Notes: generated from the letters alone by a model not told the origin. Shown: positions 1-5,753, counted from the stretch's first letter. The stretch: 5,786 nt of DNA from Clostridiales bacterium (GCA_020859965.1 JAJBVF010000200.1:1-5786); one strand, 5' to 3'. Program-made: numbers and translations.

Positions 1-962
1 CCTGCAAACGGCTTTTCATGCAGCAGGCACTTCATCCCATGCTGGCAGGCTACACGTTTCAGCGTCTGCATTACGATCTGGTTCTGGTCGACCGCCACAT
101 TTGCCTCCGCATAGATCGGAGCCAGCTCATGCTGCGCCGGAGCCACCTCATTGTGCTGCGTTTTTGCTGTCACACCAAGCTTCCAGAGTTCTTTATTGAC
201 ATCCTTCATAAAGCCGGCGATTCTCTGACGGATCGTACCGAAATAATGATCGTCAAGTTCCTGTCCTTTCGGCGGCATTGCGCCAAAAAGTGTACGGCCA
301 GTAAAAATAAGGTCTTTTCTCTGAAGGAACTTCTTCTCATCTACCAGGAAGTACTCCTGCTCCGGTCCTACCGAAGGAGTCACTTTCTTTGATGTAGTAT
401 TGCCAAACAGGCGCAACAGACGCAGCGACTGTGCATTAATTGCTTCCATGGAACGGAGCAACGGTGTCTTCTGGTCAAGTGCTTCACCTGTATAAGAACA
501 GAATGCGGTCGGTATACAGAGAATCGCACCCGCAGCATCATGACGAACAAACGCCGGAGATGTGCAGTCCCATGCCGTATAACCTCTCGCCTCGAATGTT
601 GCTCTCAGACCACCCGACGGGAAAGAAGACGCATCCGGCTCGCCCTTAATCAGCTCCTTACCGGAAAATTCCATCAGAACCGTGCCATCCGGATTCGGCG
701 CTGTGATAAATGAGTCATGCTTTTCAGCAGTCACGCCGGTCAGCGGCTGGAACCAGTGTGTATAGTGAGTCGCGCCTTTCTCGATCGCCCAATCCTTCAT
801 CGCTGCCGCTATGACATCCGCTGTTGCCAGATCCAGCTCGGTGCCTTCCTCGATGGTCTTCTTCAAGGCCTTGTAGACTTTTTTCGGAAGACGTTCCTGC
901 ATCACTTTTTCATTGAATACATCTTCGCCGAAAATGTCTGCCACATTAAAATATTCGCTCAT
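1..962 (-). CDS. glnN: Type III glutamine synthetase, N-terminal part (cut by window edge)
   Basis: This gene makes glutamine from glutamate, ammonia and ATP in the cytoplasm and is the main ammonia-assimilation step. Only the first 320 codons are present; the family is usually about 700 residues, so the C-terminal half lies beyond position 1. Visible family signatures are THWFQPLTGVTAEKHDSF (residues 67-84), the GEPDASSFPSGGLRATFEARG block (107-127), LCIPTAFCSYTGEAL (148-162), VGPEQEYFLVD (198-208, with glutamates expected to bind the active-site metals), FGAMPPKGQELDDHYFG (226-242) and AKTQHNEVAPAQHELAPI (266-283). These mark type III rather than the shorter type I enzyme. The ATG at 962-960 has a strong AGGAGG four bases upstream (967-972). 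The frame is open and undamaged throughout. The identity is secure; glnN is the usual symbol, though some genomes call it glnA. Confidence 0.96.
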   Translation of the reverse strand, partial: MSEYFNVADIFGEDVFNEKVMQERLPKKVYKALKKTIEEGTELDLATADVIAAAMKDWAIEKGATHYTHWFQPLTGVTAEKHDSFITAPNPDGTVLMEFSGKELIKGEPDASSFPSGGLRATFEARGYTAWDCTSPAFVRHDAAGAILCIPTAFCSYTGEALDQKTPLLRSMEAINAQSLRLLRLFGNTTSKKVTPSVGPEQEYFLVDEKKFLQRKDLIFTGRTLFGAMPPKGQELDDHYFGTIRQRIAGFMKDVNKELWKLGVTAKTQHNEVAPAQHELAPIYAEANVAVDQNQIVMQTLKRVACQHGMKCLLHEKPFA

Positions 963-966
963 AATT

Positions 967-974
967 CCTCCTCT
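967..974 (-). promoter_or_regulatory. Ribosome binding site of glnN
   Basis: On the minus strand the sequence reads AGAGGAGG, a full Shine-Dalgarno match, ending four bases before the ATG at 962. It fixes the start of glnN. Confidence 0.85.
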
Positions 975-990
975 TTTCTGATGCTTATGC

Positions 991-1029
991 CAAAAACAAA
1001 GCTTTTTGCCTTACAGGAACAGATTTCCT
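991..1029 (-). promoter_or_regulatory. Two small hairpins in the glnN leader
   Basis: Two short inverted repeats lie between the larger hairpin and the glnN ribosome binding site. The first is AGGAA/TTCCT around a five-base loop (1015-1029). The second is CAAAAA/TTTTTG around a six-base loop (991-1008), with A/T-rich arms. Together with the larger hairpin at 1041-1076 they make the glnN leader unusually structured. Each is short enough to occur by chance, so a regulatory role is inference only. Confidence 0.25.
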
Positions 1030-1040
1030 TATAAAGCAAG

Positions 1041-1076
1041 AAGGGCATTCCAATATTCATCATATGGAACGCCCTC
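1041..1076 (-). terminator. Strong stem-loop in the fba-glnN gap: attenuator or terminator candidate
   Basis: The arms GGGCATTCCA (1043-1052) and TGGAACGCCC (1065-1074) face each other across a 12-base loop. In minus-strand RNA all ten positions pair, with one G-U, and two further pairs extend the base. In plus-strand RNA one position is an A-C mismatch, so the structure favours the direction of fba and glnN transcription. It is followed on the minus strand by TTCTTGCTTTAT, a poor but U-rich tail. It could terminate read-through from fba. If the promoter proposed at 1090-1118 is real, it instead sits within the glnN 5' leader and could act as an attenuator or mRNA-stabilising hairpin. Confidence 0.45.
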
Positions 1077-1089
1077 GTCACCTGAAACT

Positions 1090-1118
1090 AAAATACTCTA
1101 TTCTTCTGTAAAAATCAA
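1090..1118 (-). promoter_or_regulatory. Possible sigma-A promoter of glnN
   Basis: On the minus strand TTGATT (1113-1118) and TATTTT (1090-1095) are separated by exactly 17 bases. Each hexamer matches four of six consensus positions. Transcription would begin near 1083, leaving a leader of about 120 bases that carries the stem-loop at 1041-1076. The match is moderate and the region is A/T-rich, so chance is possible. Confidence 0.4.
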
Positions 1119-1149
1119 GTGGAAATTTCGGTCAAAAACCATATTTCCA
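1109..1149 (-). terminator. fba: Possible intrinsic terminator of fba
   Basis: Arms TGGAAAT (1120-1126) and ATTTCCA (1143-1149) enclose an inner GGT/ACC pairing (1130-1132 with 1138-1140), with short bulges between. In minus-strand RNA the stem is followed by CTTGATTTTTA, a U-rich tract. It lies about 95 bases after the fba stop. The stem is G+C-poor and overlaps the edge of the proposed glnN promoter, so it could also be an operator-like inverted repeat. Confidence 0.35.
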
Positions 1150-1241
1150 TATTTTTTACGAAATGTCACCGGAGAAAGTCAGATAAATTGTGCAAAACAG
1201 GTAACTGTCAGCTACATATTCTTCCATTCCGCCGCCAAATC

Positions 1242-2210
1242 TCAGGCCTTGCCCTCGCTGCCGAGCACAGTCTTGATCTTGTGTGTAACAACAGCCTTTA
1301 CATTGGCACGTCCTACAGTCAGATACTGTCTCGGATCGAAATATTCCGGATGCTCGTTGAACACCTGACGGCAGCCAGCTGTCAGACCAAGACGAAGGTC
1401 AGAGTCGATGTTGATCTTGCAAACCGCAGATCTTGCAGCCTGACGCAGCTGATCCTCCGGTACACCAATCGCATCCTTCATAGCTCCGCCGTTCTCATTG
1501 ATGATCTTCACATATTCCTGCGGAACAGAAGAAGCACCGTGCAAAACGATCGGGAAGCCCGGAAGTCTCTTCGATACTTCCTCAAGAATATCAAAACGAA
1601 GCGGAGGCGGAAGAAGAATGCCTTCTTCATTGCGTGTACACTGTTCCGGTGTGAACTTGAAAGCGCCATGGCTTGTACCGATAGCGATAGCCAGAGAATC
1701 CACACCGGTCCTGCCTACAAACTCTTCTACCTCTTCCGGCTGTGTATAGGAAGAATCCTCAGCAGATACATTTACATCATCCTCGATACCAGCCAGCTTG
1801 CCCAGCTCTGCCTCTACCACTACTCCGTGATCATGAGCATACTCTACAACCTTCTTGGTGATCTCGATATTCTCCTCAAAAGGATACTTGGAAGCATCGA
1901 TCATGACCGAAGTGAAACCGCCGTCTACGCAGGACTTGCAGGTCTCAAAATCTGCACCGTGATCCAGATGCATAACGATCGGGATATCCGGGCACTCAAT
2001 GACAGCAGCCTCTACCAGCTTCTTCAGATAAGTAGGATTCGCATACTTTCTTGCACCGGCAGATGCCTGCAGGATAACCGGGGAATGCAGCTCAGCAGCA
2101 GCCTCTGTGATTGCCTGTACGATCTCCATGTTGTTCACATTGAAAGCGCCGATCGCATATCCGCCTTCATAAGCCTTTTTGAACATCTCAGTACTTGTAA
2201 CTAATGGCAT
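1242..2210 (-). CDS. fba: Class II fructose-1,6-bisphosphate aldolase
   Basis: This cytoplasmic, zinc-dependent glycolytic enzyme cleaves fructose 1,6-bisphosphate into dihydroxyacetone phosphate and glyceraldehyde 3-phosphate. The 322-residue product is full length for the Clostridia type and somewhat longer than the roughly 285-residue Bacillus FbaA. Signatures, numbered from the ATG, are GAFNVNN (21-27), HLDHG (81-85, the expected catalytic Asp and a zinc His), VVEAELG (131-137), IAIGTSHG (175-182, zinc His), LHGASSVP (223-230, zinc His and phosphate-binding residues) and NIDSDLR (267-273, substrate phosphate contact). The frame extends five codons further to a GTG at 2225, but that GTG overlaps the likely ribosome binding site, so the ATG at 2210 is the better start. 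The related tagatose- or ketose-bisphosphate aldolases share this fold, but the overall sequence reads as the glycolytic enzyme. It has its own promoter. Confidence 0.95.
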   Translation of the reverse strand: MPLVTSTEMFKKAYEGGYAIGAFNVNNMEIVQAITEAAAELHSPVILQASAGARKYANPTYLKKLVEAAVIECPDIPIVMHLDHGADFETCKSCVDGGFTSVMIDASKYPFEENIEITKKVVEYAHDHGVVVEAELGKLAGIEDDVNVSAEDSSYTQPEEVEEFVGRTGVDSLAIAIGTSHGAFKFTPEQCTRNEEGILLPPPLRFDILEEVSKRLPGFPIVLHGASSVPQEYVKIINENGGAMKDAIGVPEDQLRQAARSAVCKINIDSDLRLGLTAGCRQVFNEHPEYFDPRQYLTVGRANVKAVVTHKIKTVLGSEGKA

Positions 2211-2217
2211 AATACTC

Positions 2218-2226
2218 AACCTCACT
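2218..2226 (-). promoter_or_regulatory. fba: Ribosome binding site deciding the fba start
   Basis: The minus strand reads AGTGAGGTTGAG just before the gene. GAGG lies nine bases upstream of the ATG at 2210, a normal spacing. The upstream in-frame GTG (2225-2223) forms part of this same motif and therefore has no ribosome binding site of its own. Confidence 0.65.
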
Positions 2227-2258
2227 TTGTAAATAGTTTGTTTTCTGAAATCAGCTTC

Positions 2259-2287
2259 AGTATACTACACAATCGTATTTCTATCAA
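2259..2287 (-). promoter_or_regulatory. fba: Sigma-A promoter of fba
   Basis: On the minus strand TTGATA (2282-2287) and TATACT (2259-2264) are separated by exactly 17 bases; each hexamer matches five of six consensus positions. Upstream is a T-run and A/T-rich stretch (2288-2308) that could act as an UP element. The start of transcription would be near 2252, giving a leader of about 40 bases. This is the best promoter in the window and fits a highly expressed glycolytic gene. Confidence 0.75.
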
Positions 2288-2574
2288 TCCAAAATTTGAA
2301 AAAAATCCATTATTCCTTCACTGTCAGCTGCAGTTTTTCGTGATTTGACGTATTTCTGGACGTATCAACCACATAATATATCAGTTGATAAACACCAACC
2401 GTATCTGTATCATACTCGCCATCTATCTGAACTCTGCGCCAGAGTGTATACTTGTTGTCAGAATCGTCTGTGATCGTAGCCACATAATCCAGTGGTTCAA
2501 AGGTACTGCCTTTTGTAATCGTCACCTTTTCTTCGGTCAAAGTAATGAACGGAGCACCGGCCACAAGCGTCTCT

Positions 2575-2610
2575 TCTGTTTCTGTCTCTCTTTCTGTTTC
2601 TGTCTCTTGT
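2575..2610 (-). repeat. 18-bp tandem repeat encoding an acidic Glu/Thr linker
   Basis: Units 2575-2592 and 2593-2610 share their first 14 bases (plus-strand TCTGTTTCTGTCTC) and encode the alternating Glu-Thr stretch ETETERETETEE with preceding residues. It is low-complexity sequence prone to slippage. Confidence 0.6.
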
Positions 2611-2636
2611 CTCCTTCCAGCCGTATCAGCAGATTC

Positions 2637-2678
2637 CTTCGCAGCGTCGGTTTCCGTCTTGGCCGCATCGGTTTCCGT
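2637..2678 (-). repeat. 21-bp tandem duplication encoding TETDAAK twice
   Basis: Units 2637-2657 and 2658-2678 are adjacent 21-base near-copies and encode TETDAAK in each. They lie in the acidic linker of the Ig-like remnant. In-frame units like this expand or shrink by slippage and are typical of surface-protein linkers. Confidence 0.7.
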
Positions 2679-2942
2679 CTCCGTATCCGTTTCCTCTTCC
2701 GTCTGAGTTTCCTCACCTGATTTCTCTGCATCAAGCAGTCTGGTGACCTTTACTATATTATTCGCGCTGTCTTTTGCCACGTAGATCACAGTCGCAGTCC
2801 CATTTTCAGCATCTGATACTACACGCTCTATCAGCAGACTGTCCGAGACATCCCCTTCCTCGCTGTCGATTGCCGTGACCCCATCCAGAAGATCCTCCTC
2901 GCTTCTTACTCCCATCCTGAATGATTTCCATGGGATTATCAA

Positions 2943-3236
2943 TCAGGAGTTTTCTGGTATAGTCATATCCGTATTTTTTCTCCAGCCATCTGGCACACGC
3001 GCCCAGATTCGGAGAGCGGTCACTAAGATTGTGCTAATCTGCCTGATCTCACAGCAGACTCTGTTTCTGACACAATTAATTCTTTACACAATTGATTCCT
3101 TACACAATTATTACGAGTATACACTGACATTCCCGTTTTTTCAAGAGAAACGTTTCAGAATCCTATCCGTATGATGCAGGCCATCTCTTAACCAGATATA
3201 TGGTTGAGCATCCCCTGCAGCCAGATACTCTCATCT
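2943..3236. other. Gene-free stretch between thyX and the Ig-like remnant
   Basis: No intact gene is visible here. On the minus strand, an open frame without a start codon runs from a TAG at 3036-3034 to about 2911. It includes the plausible peptide ACARWLEKKYGYDYTRKLL and reads into the Ig-like remnant only after a one-base shift. Further upstream are three 16-bp direct repeats (3064-3111), a perfect palindrome GAAACGTTTC (3147-3156), and a weak hairpin AACCA/TGGTT with a CTC/GAG extension (3185-3208) just after thyX. No hairpin followed by a clear U-tract marks the end of the thyX transcript. The repeat area is A/T-rich, as expected for a regulatory region rather than coding sequence. Confidence 0.6.
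3064..3111. repeat. Three 16-bp direct repeats sharing ACACAATT
   Basis: Exactly three consecutive 16-base units occupy 3064-3079, 3080-3095 and 3096-3111: TTTCTGACACAATTAA, TTCTTTACACAATTGA and TTCCTTACACAATTAT. All share the core ACACAATT at 3070, 3086 and 3102, and units two and three differ at only a few bases. The period is about one and a half helical turns. The array could bind a regulator as a tandem site or be a relic of a lost promoter or mobile sequence. The function is unknown. Confidence 0.7.
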
Positions 3237-3878
3237 TCATGCGATATCCTGGAAAAAGGCAGGCAATTCTTTCTGAAATATCTCCAGAATCTGTCCGGCA
3301 ATCTCCCGGATCTGCGGATGTGCGCCTCCGCCAAGACGAAGCTTCAGAAAATGCCTCCATTCACGCAGATTCATTGTCATCACCAGTTCCGTTTTCAGAG
3401 AATTCGGCAGAATCGAGCGAGCCTCCTGCGGCGAGGCGCCAGCTTCCAACATCTTAAAATAATATTTCTCCGCACTCTCCATGGCTGCGCTCCAGATTTC
3501 ATATTTCTGTTGATCCGATGGATCATTCATATCATAGGCAAACCCGGTCGCAATATCGATCACCGATATCTGATTCTGAAATTTATCCTTAGAATAATTA
3601 CAGTAGCGCGTACTTTCCTGGCTGTAGCTCGCAACCCGATGCCGCACGATCTCGTGGCTGACTCCGCGGTCACAGATTACTTTCACTGTCACAGATTCAT
3701 GCTCAATCACCGATTCATGCCCTCTTTTGAGAATCCCGGCAATAAATTTTTCCGCTGATCCTTCGCTGATCCGATCCTCACTTTTGTAGCAGACACGCCC
3801 AATCCTCTCTATTTTTTTCAGGATTTCCGTGTAATCCGCCATATCAATAATCTCTATTTCCGGCTTTACTTTTATCAT
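3237..3878 (-). CDS. thyX: Flavin-dependent thymidylate synthase ThyX
   Basis: ThyX makes dTMP from dUMP using methylenetetrahydrofolate as carbon donor and FAD with NAD(P)H as reductant. It is the alternative to the classical ThyA and works as a cytoplasmic homotetramer. The 213-residue product is the usual length. The defining motif RHRx7S is present as RHRVASYSQES (residues 79-89), followed by TRYCNY. HESVIEHESVTV (54-65) matches the conserved FAD/dUMP-binding block, and NLREWRHFLKLR near the C terminus matches the other active-site block. The ATG at 3878 has a GGGAG six bases upstream (3885-3889). It begins 26 bases after the stop of the small gene upstream, so the two are probably co-transcribed. 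No thyA or folate gene is visible in the window. The frame is intact. Confidence 0.96.
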   Translation of the reverse strand: MIKVKPEIEIIDMADYTEILKKIERIGRVCYKSEDRISEGSAEKFIAGILKRGHESVIEHESVTVKVICDRGVSHEIVRHRVASYSQESTRYCNYSKDKFQNQISVIDIATGFAYDMNDPSDQQKYEIWSAAMESAEKYYFKMLEAGASPQEARSILPNSLKTELVMTMNLREWRHFLKLRLGGGAHPQIREIAGQILEIFQKELPAFFQDIA

Positions 3879-3904
3879 GTTATTCTCCCATTCATTCTTT
3901 TTGT

Positions 3905-4168
3905 TCAGCAGATCTTAAGCTGTTTAAAAATTGCCCAGATATAAGGTGCTCCAAACGCATTCAGCTTCTTTGGTCCGGTAATTTCTCCGGGATTTTCCTG
4001 AATCCGTTCATACGCTTTTATGATCGTAGCACGGGTAATCGACTTCCCCCGTCTGTCCACAAAAAGTTCTCCGCCCTTCACTCTGTATTGAAAGGGAAGC
4101 CCCTTCACTGTAAAAAAAGGCTCGCCCTGATGCTCTACAAGTTTCTCCCATAGCTGTTCGTGCGTCAT
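3905..4168 (-). CDS. Conserved-looking 87-residue small protein, unknown function
   Basis: I do not recognise this protein by name. It is soluble, with no signal peptide or membrane segment, and mixed-charge. It begins MTHEQLWEKLVEHQGEPFF, which looks like an amphipathic helix. A middle strand region follows (VKGLPFQYRVKGGELFV), then a Ser-Ile-Thr-Arg helix start (about residues 43-57), and it ends GAPYIWAIFKQLKIC. The pattern of a helix, a GLPFxYxVxGxxL strand pair and a closing PxYxWAI resembles small Firmicutes proteins I have seen without function, but I cannot name a family. The reading frame is credible: ATG at 4168 has an AAAGGA seven bases upstream (4175-4180), it starts 28 bases after the glycosidase gene and ends 26 bases before thyX. 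Its place between them suggests co-transcription only; no shared function follows. Confidence 0.75.
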   Translation of the reverse strand: MTHEQLWEKLVEHQGEPFFTVKGLPFQYRVKGGELFVDRRGKSITRATIIKAYERIQENPGEITGPKKLNAFGAPYIWAIFKQLKIC

Positions 4169-4196
4169 CTTCTGTCCTTTCGCGATGTATCATGCC

Positions 4197-5726
4197 CTAG
4201 CGCGTAAAATACAGATAATCCGCAACGGGGCGCTCATAATTGCTGATCAGATTATTCATTACCTGCCCGTTAAAATACAGGGTAGAGGATCCGCCGCCAT
4301 CCAGATTGTAGGCAAATTTGCAGCCATAGGACTTAAGAATACTGACCAGCGCCGCTCCATCCAGGCCATCATAAGTACCCGTATCCGTAACAAGCAGAAT
4401 ATACTTCTTCTTGCTTATCATGCCAACGACCGTACGCGGATAACGTTTCTGCACCTCTGAAGCTGTCGCCTGTGTTGTATAAACCGTCTTGCCTCCGGAG
4501 AGCAATACAGGTCCAAATACGAAAGTATCCTTCACACCGGCTTCAAGAAGATCTGCTGCCGTCTGCCCCATTGGAACCGCATACATCGTCCCGTCCCACT
4601 TCACGGCCATGATATTATCACCGGTCATATGGTCCGCATACACTACACCGTTTTTAATACACATGCTGTCTGGAAACGGCGTACCGGTCGAGTAGCTGAA
4701 TCCGCTTCCATTGATCCCGATAATCCCGCCATTCGAAGAGACTGCGCTGGATGTGGTCTGCCGCGTACCTCCATATGTCCCGTTAGAAAGCGCCGATTTC
4801 AGCTGGCTGGAATCGGAAATCTTCACCTGAGCGATCCAGTAGGGTATATCAGCATCCGAGTAATGCCAGGTCTTCCGATCCAGCTGTATCTTCAGAGTCG
4901 TACTTTTATAGGTATAACTTGTCTTCGCCGCATTAGACTTAGTGACTCCCCGCGTTGTCGTCGTACGCTGGCCTTTTTCATTCACATAATAAATGCCGAC
5001 CCACTTGTTCACCGACAAAACGCCCTTTGAATTAAAATGGTAATAGCAGGAACCAATCTTCTGCCAGCCGGTCACCATCACAGATTTCGAGTCAAAATAG
5101 TATTTTTTGCCCGATTTCGTCAGCCAGCCACTGGTAACAGCCTTGCCCGTCTTCCGGAAATAATATTTCTTTCCATCCTTCGTCAGCCACTTCGCGCTGT
5201 ACATCACGCCATCCGAGTCAAAATAATAACGGCTGCCGTTAATGGTCTTCAGGCCGGTCACCATTTTCGATTTCGCGTTGAAATACCAGGTTTTTCCATT
5301 CTGAGTCAGCCACTCACTGGTGAGAATATGCCCGGATGCATCGACATAATATTTTTTCCCCTTTTTTACAGTGACCCAGGTATTATATAAAAGATAGCCC
5401 TTCTGCGTAGAATAATAATAACGGATGCCATTTCGTATCACAATGCCGGTCACGCGCTTTCCGTCTTTTGCACTGTAATAATACTTCCCTTTATATCGGA
5501 TCGAGCCGCAGCGGAGCCGGCCATTAGCATCGTAATAATACCAGCTTCCATTCTGGTTTACCCAGCCCTTCTGTTCGGAAGTGATGCTCACCGTTGTCTC
5601 CGAAGCGCTCACATAAGCGGCAGCATCTGCTGAAACACTTCCCATCATGCACAAACCGCAAAACATCATACAGACAAAAAGCACTCTCCGCCAAAGGCCC
5701 TTCCTTCGTTTTATTATATCCCCCAT
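4197..5726 (-). CDS. Secreted cell-wall-binding phosphodiester glycosidase (NAGPA-type domain)
   Basis: The 509-residue product begins with a Sec signal peptide: basic KRRKGLWRR, a hydrophobic core (about 15-31), and likely cleavage near the SADAAA at 32-37. No lipobox cysteine fits. Residues 54-254 hold about ten cell-wall/choline-binding-type repeats of about 20 residues with the pattern NGKxYYFDxxGxxxTGW, which bind cell-surface polymers non-covalently. Residues about 294-509 form a phosphodiester glycosidase (NAGPA/DUF2233-like) domain with GINGSGF (337-343), PRTVVG (430-435), LLVTDTGTYDGLDGAAL (444-460), NLDGGGSST (474-482) and ERPVADYLYF (498-507). The human relative removes GlcNAc from phosphate-linked sugars; in bacteria the substrate is usually unknown, and a sugar-phosphate surface polymer such as teichoic acid is a reasonable inference. 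The ATG at 5726 follows a perfect AGGAGG by seven bases. Being first of three closely spaced genes, it probably heads an operon. Confidence 0.9.
   Translation of the reverse strand: MGDIIKRRKGLWRRVLFVCMMFCGLCMMGSVSADAAAYVSASETTVSITSEQKGWVNQNGSWYYYDANGRLRCGSIRYKGKYYYSAKDGKRVTGIVIRNGIRYYYSTQKGYLLYNTWVTVKKGKKYYVDASGHILTSEWLTQNGKTWYFNAKSKMVTGLKTINGSRYYFDSDGVMYSAKWLTKDGKKYYFRKTGKAVTSGWLTKSGKKYYFDSKSVMVTGWQKIGSCYYHFNSKGVLSVNKWVGIYYVNEKGQRTTTTRGVTKSNAAKTSYTYKSTTLKIQLDRKTWHYSDADIPYWIAQVKISDSSQLKSALSNGTYGGTRQTTSSAVSSNGGIIGINGSGFSYSTGTPFPDSMCIKNGVVYADHMTGDNIMAVKWDGTMYAVPMGQTAADLLEAGVKDTFVFGPVLLSGGKTVYTTQATASEVQKRYPRTVVGMISKKKYILLVTDTGTYDGLDGAALVSILKSYGCKFAYNLDGGGSSTLYFNGQVMNNLISNYERPVADYLYFTR
4965..5567 (-). 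repeat. Tandem cell-wall-binding repeat array within the glycosidase gene
   Basis: About ten imperfect 60- to 66-base units encode tyrosine-rich repeats such as KYYYSAKDGKRVTG, RYYFDSDGVMYSAKW, KYYFRKTGKAVTSGW and KYYFDSKSVMVTGW. The best conserved units lie around residues 140-222 (about 5061-5309). The N-terminal units (GSWYYYDANG) and the last (GIYYVNEKGQR) are more diverged, as is usual at the edges of such arrays. Similarity between units makes the array a candidate for recombination-driven length variation. Confidence 0.7.
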
Positions 5727-5733
5727 TATTATT

Positions 5734-5739
5734 CCTCCT
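5734..5739 (-). promoter_or_regulatory. Ribosome binding site of the glycosidase gene
   Basis: The minus strand reads AGGAGG seven bases before the ATG at 5726. It fixes the start. An A/T-rich TATTATACT lies immediately upstream (5738-5746), so a promoter using it as the -10 element would leave almost no leader; no good -35 hexamer sits 17 bases further up. Confidence 0.75.
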
Positions 5740-5753
5740 AGTATAATAATGGT

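Larger units (their letters stand above)
963..1241. other. Intergenic region between fba and glnN
   Basis: These 279 bases separate the fba stop codon from the glnN start. They are A/T-richer than the flanking genes and contain no credible coding frame. Content in order of minus-strand transcription: a weak five-base hairpin (1201-1215), the A/T-rich stem with U-tract (1109-1149), a candidate promoter (1090-1118), the strong stem-loop (1041-1076), two small hairpins (991-1029) and the glnN ribosome binding site. Confidence 0.7.
2310..2942 (-). pseudogene. Remnant of an Ig-like (DUF5011-like) two-domain surface protein
   Basis: The open frame holds two bacterial Ig-like modules. Numbered from a TTG at 2942, residues 15-70 (LLDGVTAIDSEEGDVSD, then TATVIYVAKDSANN) and residues 130-210 (VTITKGSTFEPLDYV, then GVYQLIYYVVDTSRN) show the DGDV and Y-x-V-x-D-S-x-N patterns of cadherin-like/DUF5011 repeats. 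Such repeats act as extracellular spacers or adhesion modules. Between them is an acidic Glu/Thr linker (about 71-127) with tandem repeats. There is no signal peptide or membrane anchor. The frame opens directly after a TGA with only a TTG, and the first ATG (codon 10, near 2915) lacks a convincing ribosome binding site. Removing one G from the GGG at 2911-2913 would join it to an upstream open frame. I infer a frameshifted, 5'-truncated gene. A short expressed protein from the internal ATG cannot be excluded. It ends with TAA 23 bases before the fba promoter. Confidence 0.6.

Noticed and set aside
991..1029. ANTAR-type dual hexaloop leader upstream of glnN
   Set aside because: The loops have five bases and a six-base GCTTTG on the minus strand, and neither fits the A1/G4 hexaloop rule.
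18..1034. Plus-strand open frames opposite glnN and its leader
   Set aside because: They are antisense to a highly conserved enzyme and show compositional oddities (Arg-, His- and Cys-rich) typical of shadow frames.
1006..2204. Long plus-strand open frames opposite fba
   Set aside because: They lie antisense to a certain fba gene, have no family resemblance and no ribosome binding site, and arise from the codon structure of the real gene.
3064..3111. Reading the 16-bp repeats as a CRISPR array
   Set aside because: The units are contiguous, have no unique spacers of 30 bases or so, and are too short; no cas gene is nearby.
3147..3156. GAAACGTTTC palindrome as a catabolite-response (cre) site
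   Set aside because: It is one base short of the cre spacing between TG and CG and lies downstream of thyX, not at a promoter.
2875..3174. 99-residue plus-strand frame across the gene-free region
   Set aside because: It has no ribosome binding site or recognisable domain; its hydrophobic, Ile/Leu/Phe-rich content follows from the A/T-rich repeats it crosses.
3200..3758. Plus-strand frames opposite thyX
   Set aside because: They are antisense to a complete ThyX with all its motifs and show no domain signal.
4185..5390. Plus-strand frames opposite the glycosidase gene
   Set aside because: Their repetitive look mirrors the cell-wall-binding repeats on the other strand.
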